This document shows, one piece after another, positions 1 to 8,925 of a stretch of DNA of 64,000 nt. Position 1 is the stretch's first letter. The number at the start of each line of letters is the position of its first letter. The notes under the pieces are model-generated. The model worked only from the letters and a program-made list of their open reading frames with translations, ran no database searches and was not told the DNA's origin. The position numbers were made by a program, and so were the translations under genes. Location of the stretch: contig CAYTUK010000001.1 of assembly GCA_964441285.1 (NCBI GenBank), positions 62,001 to 126,000 on the forward strand, given 5' to 3'. This DNA comes from S010-25 sp964441285. Its GTDB lineage: Bacteria; Pseudomonadota; Gammaproteobacteria; SZUA-229.

Positions 1-615
1 TAGCCGGGTTGTACAGAAAGCCGGGTAGCCGGTAGCGCGCTCACTATCGGTAATATTTGTCTGGGTATGATCCAGGCCAATAAAATGTCCCAGTTCATGC
101 GTAATAATTAATTTGAAATCAAGCGCGGTGATGCCCGGCAAACTTTTTCCGTTAATAATAACGTAACCGTTGATATAATGGCCATTCTGAGTAAAACGTG
201 ATACCGCTAAACCGACTGTGTTGTTGCTTTGTTGTTTGCCAAGAAAGGCGTTAATAATGCTGCCATCAGTATCATAGACAACGGGATTTAATCCATTGCT
301 GGGTTTTGTCAGGTATTGTTGGTAGTTGCTAAGGTTTATATCGACAGGGATATCGGCCCCCTGCGACAATAAAATGGTTGATGTCGGCACCTTGTTCCAC
401 AGTGCAAAAGCTTGTTGCATTAAGGTATCGGCGGCCTTATTACTGGTTGAACCCAGGTTGCCAGTTTCAATATTAAAGACAATGTGGGGATTGCTGTAAG
501 TGACCGGAGTGTGTCCCCCAGGGCCGCCAACAGTTAGTGGGCCACCTGCGATAGCAGCATTGGTATAAAGTAGGACGAGCGGGAAAAGGTAGTTCCACTT
601 AAGTAAGTAAGACAT
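1..615 (-). CDS. Secreted metzincin-type zinc metallopeptidase (partial)
   Basis: This is a minus-strand reading frame that runs off the left edge, so the C-terminus is missing. About 205 residues are visible. An N-terminal hydrophobic stretch (residues about 9-22, ending in an AIA-type cleavage site) predicts secretion. Near residue 180 it carries HELGHFIGLDH, the extended zinc-binding motif HExxHxxGxxH of metzincins (matrixin/M10-like), with the catalytic Glu after the first His. The ATG at 613-615 is the first start in frame and lies 12 bases after the stop of the upstream gene, so the two look co-transcribed. Specificity cannot be told from the visible part. The family assignment rests on the motif and the secretion signal only. 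Confidence 0.8.
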   Translation of the reverse strand, partial: MSYLLKWNYLFPLVLLYTNAAIAGGPLTVGGPGGHTPVTYSNPHIVFNIETGNLGSTSNKAADTLMQQAFALWNKVPTSTILLSQGADIPVDINLSNYQQYLTKPSNGLNPVVYDTDGSIINAFLGKQQSNNTVGLAVSRFTQNGHYINGYVIINGKSLPGITALDFKLIITHELGHFIGLDHTQTNITDSERATGYPAFCTTRL

Positions 616-627
616 AAAAAATAGCCG

Positions 628-1266
628 TTATTGCTTCGCTACCAGTGCACGTACACTGTTTATAAAATCCGACAGGCGCGCTTGACTCGGTTTGTTTGGA
701 TTTGCTGCTAACGGCAGGCTGACTGCGCGTGTATATGTTGGTGTTGTCCGGCTTGCGTGGATAAGTTTTGAAGGTGGCGGTGTACCAGTGTAGTCATGAC
801 CATTGCTAATTATTTTTTCGCCATTAATGGTTTTAATATTGAACCGACCTTGATACAGACCCAATGGACTGCAGAAACCCAGTTTTGAGGGTGCCGGTAA
901 AAATACCACATATTCTTTACCCACAGTAAAACTTGGGATGCCATAGACATACAATGTATATCGACTACCTGGAAGTTTGCCGCCAAGTTGCTTTATGGTA
1001 TATAAAGTGTGTGCTTTACCTTTGATGGAATCAAAAATCTGAAAGTCAGTATAGGTGACAACCTGTCCACTGCGTTTGTCCAGAGCCACCCGATTGGCTA
1101 GCACTTTTGCATAAAAGATCGTGCTGGCCTGTTGTGAGAGTTGCGTCAGTGTGAGCGGTAAAACGGAAGCGGCTTTAACCTGAGTGCTTAAGCTGGATAG
1201 AAATAAATATAAAATACATATTGAAAATAGTCGGCAGGTAGAAAAAATTTTATAAAAACGATACAT
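628..1266 (-). CDS. Conserved secreted protein of unknown function, partner of the adjacent metallopeptidase
   Basis: A 212-residue protein with an N-terminal signal (hydrophobic residues about 14-30, cleavage near QVKA). The mature part resembles small secreted proteins that I recall next to matrixin-like peptidases in Proteobacteria: an LxxLSxxASxIFYAKV segment (residues about 40-57), a central GGKLPGS segment, and GKEYVVFL then GLYQGRF segments. No catalytic motif is visible. It lies 12 bases upstream of the metallopeptidase on the same strand, so a joint extracellular role (substrate, inhibitor or chaperone) is possible but inferred only from position. Confidence 0.65.
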   Translation of the reverse strand: MYRFYKIFSTCRLFSICILYLFLSSLSTQVKAASVLPLTLTQLSQQASTIFYAKVLANRVALDKRSGQVVTYTDFQIFDSIKGKAHTLYTIKQLGGKLPGSRYTLYVYGIPSFTVGKEYVVFLPAPSKLGFCSPLGLYQGRFNIKTINGEKIISNGHDYTGTPPPSKLIHASRTTPTYTRAVSLPLAANPNKPSQARLSDFINSVRALVAKQ

Positions 1267-1363
1267 GGTATTACCTGGGTGACATTCAGTCAGTTAATCT
1301 ATTGTCGGACAGTTCATTGATTAGTGTGTTCCCTGAAATTTATGCTTGCAGGGATCGAGTTAC

Positions 1364-1404
1364 TACTGAAACGATAAGTATCCTTTTCATCTATCCTGTT
1401 AGTA
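1364..1404 (+). repeat. Deletion remnant of the 132-bp dispersed repeat
   Basis: The left end TACTGAAACGAT is joined directly to a right arm reading AAGTATCCTTTTCAT then CTGTTAGTA. These match the two outer ends of the full repeats at 15566, 36325 and 57680, but the core and left stem arm are missing. The remnant overlaps the last codons and stop of the deformylase gene on the other strand. Confidence 0.7.
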
Positions 1405-1906
1405 CTTCTTCAGTAAAACCAAATAGTGTAGGGTCAGTAAGTCGGTGAGTGTAAATAATCCCATCAAGATGGTCACATTCATGTTGCACAATACGTGCGT
1501 GAAAACCCTCTGCAACAACCTCGATTGGCTCACCTGCCGGGGTAAAGCCGTGGTATTCTATCTGATTATACCGGCAAACCATACCGCGCATACCTGGAAC
1601 GCTCAGACAACCTTCCCAGCCATCAACCATTTCACCGCCTAAAGGGGTTATCCGTGGATTAATTATCAAGGTTTCGGGTATCGGGCGACTCTCTGGATAG
1701 CGGGTATTTGTTTCAAAGCCAAAAACCACCACTCGCAGCCCGACTCCGATTTGTGGTGCCGCTAATCCTGCGCCATCTACTGCCTGCATTGTATCCAGCA
1801 TGTCTTCAATGAGCTTATCGAGTATTGGCGTGTTAAATTCAGTAACTGCATCTGCGGTGCGTAATAGTCGTGGGTCGCCCAGGCGGAGAACCGATTTTAT
1901 AGTCAT
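1391..1906 (-). CDS. def: Peptide deformylase
   Basis: Removes the formyl group from the N-terminal formyl-methionine of nascent proteins in the cytoplasm. The 171-residue product has all three family motifs: GAGLAAPQ (residues 45-52), EGCLS with the metal-ligand Cys100, and HECDH with ligands His142 and His146 and catalytic Glu143. Length is normal for a bacterial enzyme. It stands alone rather than beside fmt. The last residues (VLTG) and the stop codon are encoded by the end of a dispersed repeat remnant, so this C-terminus was probably replaced when the repeat inserted. The C-terminal tail is variable in the family, and the catalytic core is intact. Confidence 0.95.
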   Translation of the reverse strand: MTIKSVLRLGDPRLLRTADAVTEFNTPILDKLIEDMLDTMQAVDGAGLAAPQIGVGLRVVVFGFETNTRYPESRPIPETLIINPRITPLGGEMVDGWEGCLSVPGMRGMVCRYNQIEYHGFTPAGEPIEVVAEGFHARIVQHECDHLDGIIYTHRLTDPTLFGFTEEVLTG

Positions 1907-2007
1907 AATAATATCCGATTTTTAATATGGTTTTGTGTGTTTTAAGGTCATGTTAAGATACAACTATTATTCTAGCGGTTTTTTTCCATTTAAATTCAGA
2001 GTAAGAC

Positions 2008-2412
2008 ATGACTTCATTTTCGCAACAACAAAAGATGCTTCGTACGCAAAAAATTATGAGTGCGGTGGACGAGTGGGGGCTGACAGGTGAGCAAATTCTG
2101 GCACTGCTGGATTTTTCCATCGCAGAGCGTTCTCGACATCTGCACAAGTACCGTACAAGCACCCCCTTTCCCGATGATGGGAAAATAAACTGTCGGGTTG
2201 TTTTTCTATCGGGCATCATTGATGCATTGCGTACGACCTACCCAAGAAATGTACAAATGGGCGCACGCTGGATGGCGACACCGCATGTTCGACTACAGAA
2301 CCGCTGCCCACTTCAGGCAATGCTGGAGGATGGTGAAGCGGGTATCATCGCTGTACTTTCCGAACTTGATTGTGCCTATGCATGGGAATTGAGTGGTTCA
2401 AAGATTTCCTGA
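2008..2412 (+). CDS. MbcA/ParS/Xre-type antitoxin-like protein (DUF2384), orphan
   Basis: A 134-residue soluble protein. The C-terminal half (residues about 85-125, RWMATPHVRLQNRCPLQAML then an acidic helix) looks like the toxin-binding DUF2384 domain, in which a W-x-x-x-P-N/H segment precedes a G/N-R-x-P-L turn. The N-terminal half could be a degenerate Xre-type helix-turn-helix (ILALLDF through SRHLHKY). RES-domain toxins normally accompany such antitoxins, but none is adjacent: the next gene encodes a radical SAM protein. It may therefore be a solitary regulator. The family call is from memory of the motif pattern. Confidence 0.6.
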   Translation: MTSFSQQQKMLRTQKIMSAVDEWGLTGEQILALLDFSIAERSRHLHKYRTSTPFPDDGKINCRVVFLSGIIDALRTTYPRNVQMGARWMATPHVRLQNRCPLQAMLEDGEAGIIAVLSELDCAYAWELSGSKIS

Positions 2413-2476
2413 GCGGGCAGGTTCTTCTTCGGAAGATGTCATTTTAATAGTATTATTGTAGTGGTTTGAGTGTTTT

Positions 2477-4264
2477 ATGCAAGCTAATTCCCGTACAACT
2501 CAAACAGTCACGGTGCAGTCTGGTCGGCCTTCAAGCAAGATAGCAATTAGTGAAGCAGCGCAGCAGGATGTACGACAGGCTTATCTGGACTCTCAGCGCC
2601 AGCGTTTTAAAGCTGAAGTTAACCGCCTGACACATGGTGACATGCTGGTGATGCTGCAACGGCAAGGGAAAACCTGTATGGATGCGGAGAAACTTAGTTT
2701 TTTAATGAGTTACGTGTATGCCTGGCACTGGCTACAGCAAAATTTGCATACGGCATATCAAGCCGAAGTGCTGACTGTGTTCCGCAAGGGGCCGCAGGCT
2801 TTTTTGATCGAGCTATTGTTGCAAAGCAATAGTCGTGCAGAGTTTATTCAGCTTTATATTTATCACTGGCAGCATTATCAGGGTGAACCTCAGCTGCAAC
2901 AACATAATCTACTTGGGTTGTTGCAGCAACAGCGGACACCCTCGTTGCTGGCAGACTATATCGAATCAGCATGGGATTCATTGCATCTTTTCAGTCGTAG
3001 TTTTGTGAGCGGATATAAAAATCTGGCAAAGCAGGAAAAAGATCGCTATGCCGCTATGCTGGGAGTCGAGGATAAGCAGCGGTTAGCACTGGTGGATCAG
3101 CTGCCAGACCAGAAAATATTGGCTTCATTTGCTAAGTTGGGCATTATTCCTGCTATGGGCTGTCCACAAACCTGCCGTCATTGTATGTTTATTTTTCGCC
3201 CACTAATGAAAACTACTGATGACCCAGCGCAACTTTACTCGATGATTGATGAGTTAACTACTTCGGTATTATTTACCGGTGGCGATTTAAGCCAGCATTT
3301 AACACATTTTTATCATGCGATTGCGGGTATGCAGCACGTCACCACGTTTGCGATTTTATTAAATGGTGATTTTGCTGATAACCGTGAAATCACCCAGTCT
3401 GTGTTGGGTAAAATGGCGGCTGCGGTTCGACGTCGTGGTGTCACCTGGCCAAAAGCTAAAGTGATGTTACAGATTAGTTTTGACGAGTTTCATCAGGAAG
3501 TGGTGGTTGATCGCAAAGGCCAGTTAAATGAACGTATCCCGGTGACAAAAATTGCGAATATTGTCGAAGCCGTACCAAAATTTGCGAATGAAATTCAGTT
3601 GTGCCTGTTGCATAAACAGAGCCATTTAAATTTTTCTATGGAGCTGTTTAAAAAAGGTGTATTTGCCCGTCTGGTGCGCGAACTGGGGCGACGAGGTTAC
3701 CAGATTAAAATTATCTCATCGGCACCTTCCTCGCGATTAAAACGTAACCCTGTTAACTCGGCGCAGCCTGCGCAGTTAATTAAAGATGCCAGTTTTGTAT
3801 TAAATAAATACCCTGATGTGCCATTAATGTTTACCAGTTCTACCATTGATGCTTATGGGCGTGCCAATATGATGGCATTACATGAAGCCGTGAATGAGCG
3901 TGAGCTGCTGCAACAGGTGCTGGCTGGTAAGGGGGCAGGTGGAGAAACTTTTGATAAAGATTTAATGTTCTGGTTTAACGGCTGGGCGACTCTGTTTTCT
4001 GCTGTACACGTATGTCTGGGTAATGTGTTTGAAGATGGCATGGCAACGATTCGTCAACGTCAGATTAAAGACCCACTCAGTAATGCGTTAAACTGTTTTG
4101 ATTTACGTCTGCTGGATTATTATCGAGAGCAACGTGATGATCTGGACGCAATTATCGAAAACTCAACAAGTCCGCATCACCTTTTCCATACTATTACTGA
4201 AGACAGTTCGCTGCGTTTGCATATGACCCAGCGGTTGATTGAAACTGATCCTATTCGCGGTTAG
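2477..4264 (+). CDS. Radical SAM protein of unassigned function
   Basis: A 595-residue protein with the canonical radical SAM cluster motif CPQTCRHC (Cys229, Cys233, Cys236), which would bind a [4Fe-4S] cluster and S-adenosylmethionine. A GGD-type segment (FTGGDLS, about residues 270-280) follows the cluster, as expected for the glycine-rich SAM-binding strand. About 225 mostly helical residues precede the cluster, an unusually long N-terminal extension. I saw no cysteine-rich SPASM or Twitch domain after the core. The substrate is unknown. It follows the antitoxin-like gene by 64 bases and is convergent with cysQ. No peptide precursor gene is evident nearby. Confidence 0.8.
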   Translation: MQANSRTTQTVTVQSGRPSSKIAISEAAQQDVRQAYLDSQRQRFKAEVNRLTHGDMLVMLQRQGKTCMDAEKLSFLMSYVYAWHWLQQNLHTAYQAEVLTVFRKGPQAFLIELLLQSNSRAEFIQLYIYHWQHYQGEPQLQQHNLLGLLQQQRTPSLLADYIESAWDSLHLFSRSFVSGYKNLAKQEKDRYAAMLGVEDKQRLALVDQLPDQKILASFAKLGIIPAMGCPQTCRHCMFIFRPLMKTTDDPAQLYSMIDELTTSVLFTGGDLSQHLTHFYHAIAGMQHVTTFAILLNGDFADNREITQSVLGKMAAAVRRRGVTWPKAKVMLQISFDEFHQEVVVDRKGQLNERIPVTKIANIVEAVPKFANEIQLCLLHKQSHLNFSMELFKKGVFARLVRELGRRGYQIKIISSAPSSRLKRNPVNSAQPAQLIKDASFVLNKYPDVPLMFTSSTIDAYGRANMMALHEAVNERELLQQVLAGKGAGGETFDKDLMFWFNGWATLFSAVHVCLGNVFEDGMATIRQRQIKDPLSNALNCFDLRLLDYYREQRDDLDAIIENSTSPHHLFHTITEDSSLRLHMTQRLIETDPIRG

Positions 4265-4288
4265 TTCAGGTTCCATTAATTTAGAGCA

Positions 4289-5113
4289 TTAGTCTGCTTT
4301 CGTTAGATACGCTGACCAGTCGCGGCTGTTGTCGGCAAACACGAAAAAGAAAGGATTTAGCAGACTCGGTTTGGTATTGTAATCAAGTGGTGTCATATCT
4401 GTTTTTGTGATGTAGCCTCCGGCCTGTTCAACAATGCAGTGTGCGGCAGCGGTATCCCATTCTGATGTAAGTCCAAGTCTTGGATAAAGATCGGCTTTGC
4501 CTTCTGCAACCAGGCAAAACTTTAGTGAACTGCCCATGCTGATGGTTTCTACATTCCCTAATCTCGCCATGTACTGCTGCATCATCTCGGAGCCATGTGA
4601 ACGACTACCAGCAACGGTGAGAGTATCTGTTTTATTATCGGCAAGTTTTCGGACGGTGATTTTTTGTGCGTCACCCTGATGTTCAATCTTAAGACTACCA
4701 CCACCTGACCAGGCAAAATAATCCACCTCCAGCACGGGTACATTGATGACACCGATAATACTTTTATGTTGATGGATAAGTGCAATATTGACAGTAAATT
4801 CGCCATTGCGTTTGATGAATTCACGCGTGCCATCCAGCGGGTCAACCAACCAGTAAGTTTCCCAGCTGGCTCGTTCCTCAAAAGGTAGTTTGGCCGACTC
4901 TTCAGAAAGAATGGGAATATCGGGTGTTAATTTTGTCAGTCGTGAAAGAATTAAATGGTGTGAGGCTAAATCTGCGGCAGTGAGGGGAGACTTGTCTTCC
5001 TTCTCTTCAACTTCAAAGTTGGTGGTATAAATATCTAAAATGGCCTTTCCTGCATCACGCGCAATATCGACACAGGCGTAACACAGCTTTTCCAGATTGA
5101 GTGAGTGAGTCAT
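4289..5113 (-). CDS. cysQ: 3'(2'),5'-bisphosphate nucleotidase CysQ
   Basis: Hydrolyses 3'-phosphoadenosine 5'-phosphate (PAP) to AMP and phosphate, which prevents PAP build-up during sulfate assimilation. The 274-residue product has the signatures of the lithium-sensitive inositol monophosphatase-like fold: SEES (about residues 70-73), the metal-binding DPLDGT (residues 91-96) and WDTAAAHC near residue 220. Length fits E. coli CysQ with a modest extension. It is transcribed alone, convergent with the radical SAM gene and divergent from yrfG across a 154-base gap that presumably holds both promoters. Confidence 0.92.
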   Translation of the reverse strand: MTHSLNLEKLCYACVDIARDAGKAILDIYTTNFEVEEKEDKSPLTAADLASHHLILSRLTKLTPDIPILSEESAKLPFEERASWETYWLVDPLDGTREFIKRNGEFTVNIALIHQHKSIIGVINVPVLEVDYFAWSGGGSLKIEHQGDAQKITVRKLADNKTDTLTVAGSRSHGSEMMQQYMARLGNVETISMGSSLKFCLVAEGKADLYPRLGLTSEWDTAAAHCIVEQAGGYITKTDMTPLDYNTKPSLLNPFFFVFADNSRDWSAYLTKAD

Positions 5114-5267
5114 AATTATTTTCGGGTAAGTTTATTTTAAAAAAATCACATTCCTGCCGTTTACGCTAGAACGCACAATGTATTATCATAAGCAATCTAT
5201 CCTTTTCAGTAATCTATGCAAGGTTAATGGGATAACAACAGCTATTGTATAATATAACAAGATCACT

Positions 5268-5951
5268 ATGAGTTCAGGCAGTAAAAAATTCTTTAATAAA
5301 CTTCCATTATGGGCAGATGTCGACTCTGTATTGCTAGATATGGATGGGACTTTGCTGGATTTGCATTTTGATAATCACTTTTGGTTGACCCATGTACCCC
5401 GGTGTTATGCAAAAAAACATCAGTTAACCGATGCACAGGCGCATCAATTGTTAATGGAGAAGTATGCGGAAGTACGTGGTCGCCTTGACTGGTATTGTGT
5501 TGATTACTGGACGCGAGAACTAGCGCTGGATATTGAACAATTAAAGCATGATATGGTGGATAAAATCGCCCTGCGCCCTGAAGTCGATGCGTTCCTCCTC
5601 TGGTTAAATCAGCAGGGTAAACGTGTTGTGCTAGTCACCAACGCACACCCGGCGAGCCTGTGGTTGAAAATGGATAAGACTGGACTGTCCGGCCATTTTG
5701 ATAAAATTATTCATGCCCACGAGCTGGGGTTGGCAAAAGAGCACGCTGGGTTCTGGGACAAGCTCCAGTCGATTGAAGTCTACCAGGTTGAAAGAACGGT
5801 ATTAATTGATGACAATCTTGATGTGTTAGCGAGTGCTCGTGAGTATGGCATTCGCTATTGCCTGGGTATATACATGCCCGATAGTCAGGGTGAAGCCGTG
5901 GAGACTGAGCAGTATCTAACCTTAAAAAGCTTTAAGGAGATTATGTATTAA
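5268..5951 (+). CDS. yrfG: HAD-superfamily GMP/IMP nucleotidase (YrfG-type)
   Basis: Predicted to dephosphorylate purine 5'-monophosphates in the cytoplasm. HAD motif I is DMDGT (nucleophile Asp24, Asp26), motif II is the VTNAHP region near residue 125, and motif IV is LIDDNLDVLASA near residue 185. The cap carries the YrfG-like segment YAEVRGRLDWYCVDYWTREL. Length (227) matches the family. The assignment to YrfG rather than a generic HAD phosphatase rests on that cap segment and the GLAKEHAGFWDKL stretch. The gene ends 15 bases before the convergent YkgJ-type gene. Confidence 0.85.
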   Translation: MSSGSKKFFNKLPLWADVDSVLLDMDGTLLDLHFDNHFWLTHVPRCYAKKHQLTDAQAHQLLMEKYAEVRGRLDWYCVDYWTRELALDIEQLKHDMVDKIALRPEVDAFLLWLNQQGKRVVLVTNAHPASLWLKMDKTGLSGHFDKIIHAHELGLAKEHAGFWDKLQSIEVYQVERTVLIDDNLDVLASAREYGIRYCLGIYMPDSQGEAVETEQYLTLKSFKEIMY

Positions 5952-5966
5952 TCAGCCTGAATTCCC

Positions 5967-6368
5967 TTATTTCTTCTGCCAGCGCTTAAAACGTTTTTCG
6001 CAGTATTTTAATAAGTCGAAATAAGTTTCAAAATACAGCTCAAAGCCAGCTTCTGCCGGGGCATCAAATTCGCAGTAACTGTTACTATGCTGGTGACAAA
6101 TGTCTGGACGATCTTTATAGATGCCGCAACGGCCATCAATTTCAAGATGTTGGCAATGGCCATCGACCAGTAGAGTCCAGCCATCGCTATCTTTATACAG
6201 TTTCACATTTCTATGTGATACCTGCCATAGCAGTTGTCTGAAATCCTGTTTTGAACGTGGCGTATCAATATGCTGGGTAATGTAGGTGCAGCAGATTGAA
6301 CCAGTACAAAGCGAGCATTTATTTTCCGTGGTCACGGTTATCGGTTCGTGTTGCTCAGGTGCGTGCAT
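5967..6368 (-). CDS. YkgJ-family cysteine-cluster protein
   Basis: A 133-residue protein with a CxxCxxxxCC pattern at the N-terminus (CSLCTGSICC) and further cysteines at CQHL, GRCGIY, DICHQH and SYCEF. This is the typical putative zinc- or iron-chelating cluster of the YkgJ/UPF0153 family. The biochemical role is unknown. Its start is 3 bases after the gspN stop, so it is probably the last gene of the T2SS transcript, although nothing ties it to secretion by sequence. Confidence 0.8.
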   Translation of the reverse strand: MHAPEQHEPITVTTENKCSLCTGSICCTYITQHIDTPRSKQDFRQLLWQVSHRNVKLYKDSDGWTLLVDGHCQHLEIDGRCGIYKDRPDICHQHSNSYCEFDAPAEAGFELYFETYFDLLKYCEKRFKRWQKK

Positions 6369-6371
6369 ATT

Positions 6372-7136
6372 TTATATTCGTCCAGGAAGCTGTAGTTGTC
6401 CGGTTGATTGTGTAATAAAAGCACCGTTGCTTTGCCTACGAGCAAACATGGCGAGACTATTAATCAGGTTGGGACTGGCCGATTTTTCAGGTGTCATTTC
6501 AAGGGATAAATTATAGTGACCACTATGATTGATGGATACAGTTCCATTAATTTTCAACTCGCCAGGCTGATTAGAAATATGGATATCCATGCCATTATTT
6601 TTATTTTCTTTTAGTTTGATGATGATGTTACCCAGTTGGGCGGTTTCAGCAACCGTAACGCTTGCATTTTTCCAGTTAACAATACCATTAGCGACAGGCA
6701 TGCTCATTTTTTTCCAGTTTATAGAATCGAGGTTGAAGGTGATTATCCCATCAATTTTTACAAAAGGAATTTTTGTCAGTAAAGCAAACTGTCTGGCTGA
6801 TATAGTCGCATGAACATCACGCGCTATTAATGTTCCTGTTGGCGTAATACTGATCTGTGTGTGAATGTCCTGGTGTTGAAAATTGGCCTGAATTATGCCT
6901 GATAACTCACCGCTTAGTAGCCGCCATAAAATTAAATTCCATTTGAGATGTGTTAACTGAATTTTATTTTCGATATTGACAAAGTTAGCCTGTCCCTTCC
7001 ATAAAGTACCACTTATGCCTTCAATATTAACCTGTGGTATAGCGATTTTTTTTAGTACAAAGCTGGCAGGGAGGGTTGCAGTAAGAAAAACTAAATAGGC
7101 AAAAATTGCGAGCAGTAAATAATATTTTATTTTCAT
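6372..7136 (-). CDS. gspN: Type II secretion system protein N
   Basis: An accessory inner-membrane component of the T2SS. The 254-residue protein has one N-terminal membrane anchor (residues about 5-27) followed by a mostly beta periplasmic domain, with the GspN-like pattern GISGTLWKGQA near residue 40 and a repeated LNW/LKW strand layout. It overlaps gspM by 4 bases, and it is the last gsp gene of the segment. GspN is absent from many T2SS and its exact job is not established. Identification relies on the position after gspM plus these motifs. Confidence 0.85.
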   Translation of the reverse strand: MKIKYYLLLAIFAYLVFLTATLPASFVLKKIAIPQVNIEGISGTLWKGQANFVNIENKIQLTHLKWNLILWRLLSGELSGIIQANFQHQDIHTQISITPTGTLIARDVHATISARQFALLTKIPFVKIDGIITFNLDSINWKKMSMPVANGIVNWKNASVTVAETAQLGNIIIKLKENKNNGMDIHISNQPGELKINGTVSINHSGHYNLSLEMTPEKSASPNLINSLAMFARRQSNGAFITQSTGQLQLPGRI

Positions 7137-7636
7137 GGTCGAGCGAAGCTGAGTCTCGCATTAATCTGGCCAGGCTTGTCACCACGTTCAATCATCGCGT
7201 TAGTGACTTGCATACCTTTGTAAGTTGAAATGGTATTTAACCAGACTAACATCTGGTCAAAGGAAACATTGTTCAGCTTTACTCTGGCACGGCTGGCTCC
7301 TGATGATTCGATTTTACTCACAAAAAGTTTTAACCCCGCGTTGGTTAAGCTTTGTTGAAGTACCAGTGCCGTTGGTTTGTTGGTGCGTTTAGTTAGATGA
7401 CCGTTACCGGAGGCGCGTAGTTGTCTGGCTTCACTTGCAGCGTGTTGCATCCACAGGAGTATTTTTTGTTGTGCGGCAAACTGGCTGTTTTCTGTTTCCA
7501 TGCCTTTATGTAGCGGTTCCCAAATGATCAGGTAAAATAATGTAATAACAATGAGTGCGGCGGTAAAGTTTACGATCCACATATCGCGTGGCGGTAAAGA
7601 AGCGTACCAGCGTTTAAGGTTTTCCAGTATTAGCAT
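7133..7636 (-). CDS. gspM: Type II secretion system protein M
   Basis: An inner-membrane platform protein that pairs with GspL. It has 167 residues: a short cytoplasmic N-terminus with the family-like LPPRDMWIV, one membrane helix at about residues 24-42, and a periplasmic ferredoxin-like domain ending in VSFDQMLVWLNTIS near residue 130. It overlaps gspL by 1 base and gspN by 4. The arrangement L-M-N is canonical for gsp operons, which supports the call despite the low sequence conservation of this family. Confidence 0.9.
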   Translation of the reverse strand: MLILENLKRWYASLPPRDMWIVNFTAALIVITLFYLIIWEPLHKGMETENSQFAAQQKILLWMQHAASEARQLRASGNGHLTKRTNKPTALVLQQSLTNAGLKLFVSKIESSGASRARVKLNNVSFDQMLVWLNTISTYKGMQVTNAMIERGDKPGQINARLSFARP

Positions 7637-8925
7637 TAACTTCCCGCCTCGATAAGCAGGTTACTCCTGACTCGATTTTTTTCTGTAGAGGATGAAGTGA
7701 TTTCAGCTTTAATTTTCGGGTTCTTGTTAAACTGTTTATTTAAGGTTTCAATCGCCTGCAGGTTGGTGCTGTCCAGACTAATATCCATCCGGTTATTTCT
7801 GTAGTTGAGTGATTGTAGTATGGTGTTATTTTTATTTTGCATCAAAGTACCAAATGATTCTGACAATAAAAATAATAAACCATTGTGCGTATTGTTGCTT
7901 GCTTTGAGAATTTTCAATTTTTGTTCCATTTGCATACGTGCGTTGACAATTCTTCTGCTTTCTGGAAAAGTTTTTTTATAAATTTGCCTTATCTGGGCGC
8001 GGATATGGATATTGTTCTGTTTGATTTGATTGTATTGAAAGCTGGCCAAACCGAGATGTAAAGCCAGCCATAATGCGGCAAGTGATGCAGTCAGGTGCCA
8101 GTACTGTAGATTGCCGCTACTTTTGCGCCGGGTTTTAAACTTACCCTGAAGCAGGTTTAAAGGCAGTGCCTGTTTATATAAGCCACAAAACACAACGAGT
8201 GGGTGAGTGTTGTAGCGGATTTCCTGAATTTCAATGTTATGCGGATTATCTGCATCATGGTGAGTGATTTTGCCGATAATCTGGCTGATATTCTGCATTA
8301 ACGAGATGGCCTGTTTGTCTTCAGGTGCGTCATCATTCACAGTAAAAACCAGTAATTTCTCTGGTGTTTCAATGTCGTCCTGAGTCAGATTTTTTTCCAG
8401 GATGTAAGGTAACAGGTTAATGTTACATAGGCTGCCATAATATATGCTGGACTGGAAGTAGCAGGTATCAGCCTGGCGTAGTATGACCCATTGTTTATTT
8501 CCGGCAGGCAGGCAAAGGGTGTCAGGAAGAAGGCTATCAATCACTAAGCCTGCTGCATCAAAGTGATCAAGAATAGATTGTAGCCGTGTTTTTTTAATGC
8601 CAACGACTGCTGTCTTATTCTGTTGCTTATTCTGCGTAAAGACGAAGTGAAAGTCGTCCACGTCGTCGGCAATAGAATCTTCCAGCGCATAGGGTATGGC
8701 ACGCAACATTTTTTGTGCATTCTGGGTGGGTAGCTGTACGCTATTAATATGCAGGCAAGCACTGCCAAGCAGGACGATGGTGTGATGTGTGGTTGCAATA
8801 GAGCTTATTTCAGACAGTGAACTAGTACTGATTTTTGTCGTTAGTTCACCCTGTTCATTGCATAATGCCCAGCTTGCCTGTGCTGGGTTAATGTAGTGAT
8901 AGTGAATTAGCAGGGTGTCACTCAT
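7636..8925 (-). CDS. gspL: Type II secretion system protein L
   Basis: Links the cytoplasmic ATPase GspE to the inner-membrane platform. The 429-residue protein has a cytoplasmic actin-like region (residues about 1-250; RAIPYALEDSIADDVDDFHFV is a typical GspL segment), a single membrane helix near residues 275-295, and a periplasmic ferredoxin-like domain at the C-terminus. Length is normal. It overlaps gspK by 4 bases and gspM by 1, so translation is likely coupled. The partner ATPase gspE is not in this window. Confidence 0.93.
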   Translation of the reverse strand: MSDTLLIHYHYINPAQASWALCNEQGELTTKISTSSLSEISSIATTHHTIVLLGSACLHINSVQLPTQNAQKMLRAIPYALEDSIADDVDDFHFVFTQNKQQNKTAVVGIKKTRLQSILDHFDAAGLVIDSLLPDTLCLPAGNKQWVILRQADTCYFQSSIYYGSLCNINLLPYILEKNLTQDDIETPEKLLVFTVNDDAPEDKQAISLMQNISQIIGKITHHDADNPHNIEIQEIRYNTHPLVVFCGLYKQALPLNLLQGKFKTRRKSSGNLQYWHLTASLAALWLALHLGLASFQYNQIKQNNIHIRAQIRQIYKKTFPESRRIVNARMQMEQKLKILKASNNTHNGLLFLLSESFGTLMQNKNNTILQSLNYRNNRMDISLDSTNLQAIETLNKQFNKNPKIKAEITSSSTEKNRVRSNLLIEAGS

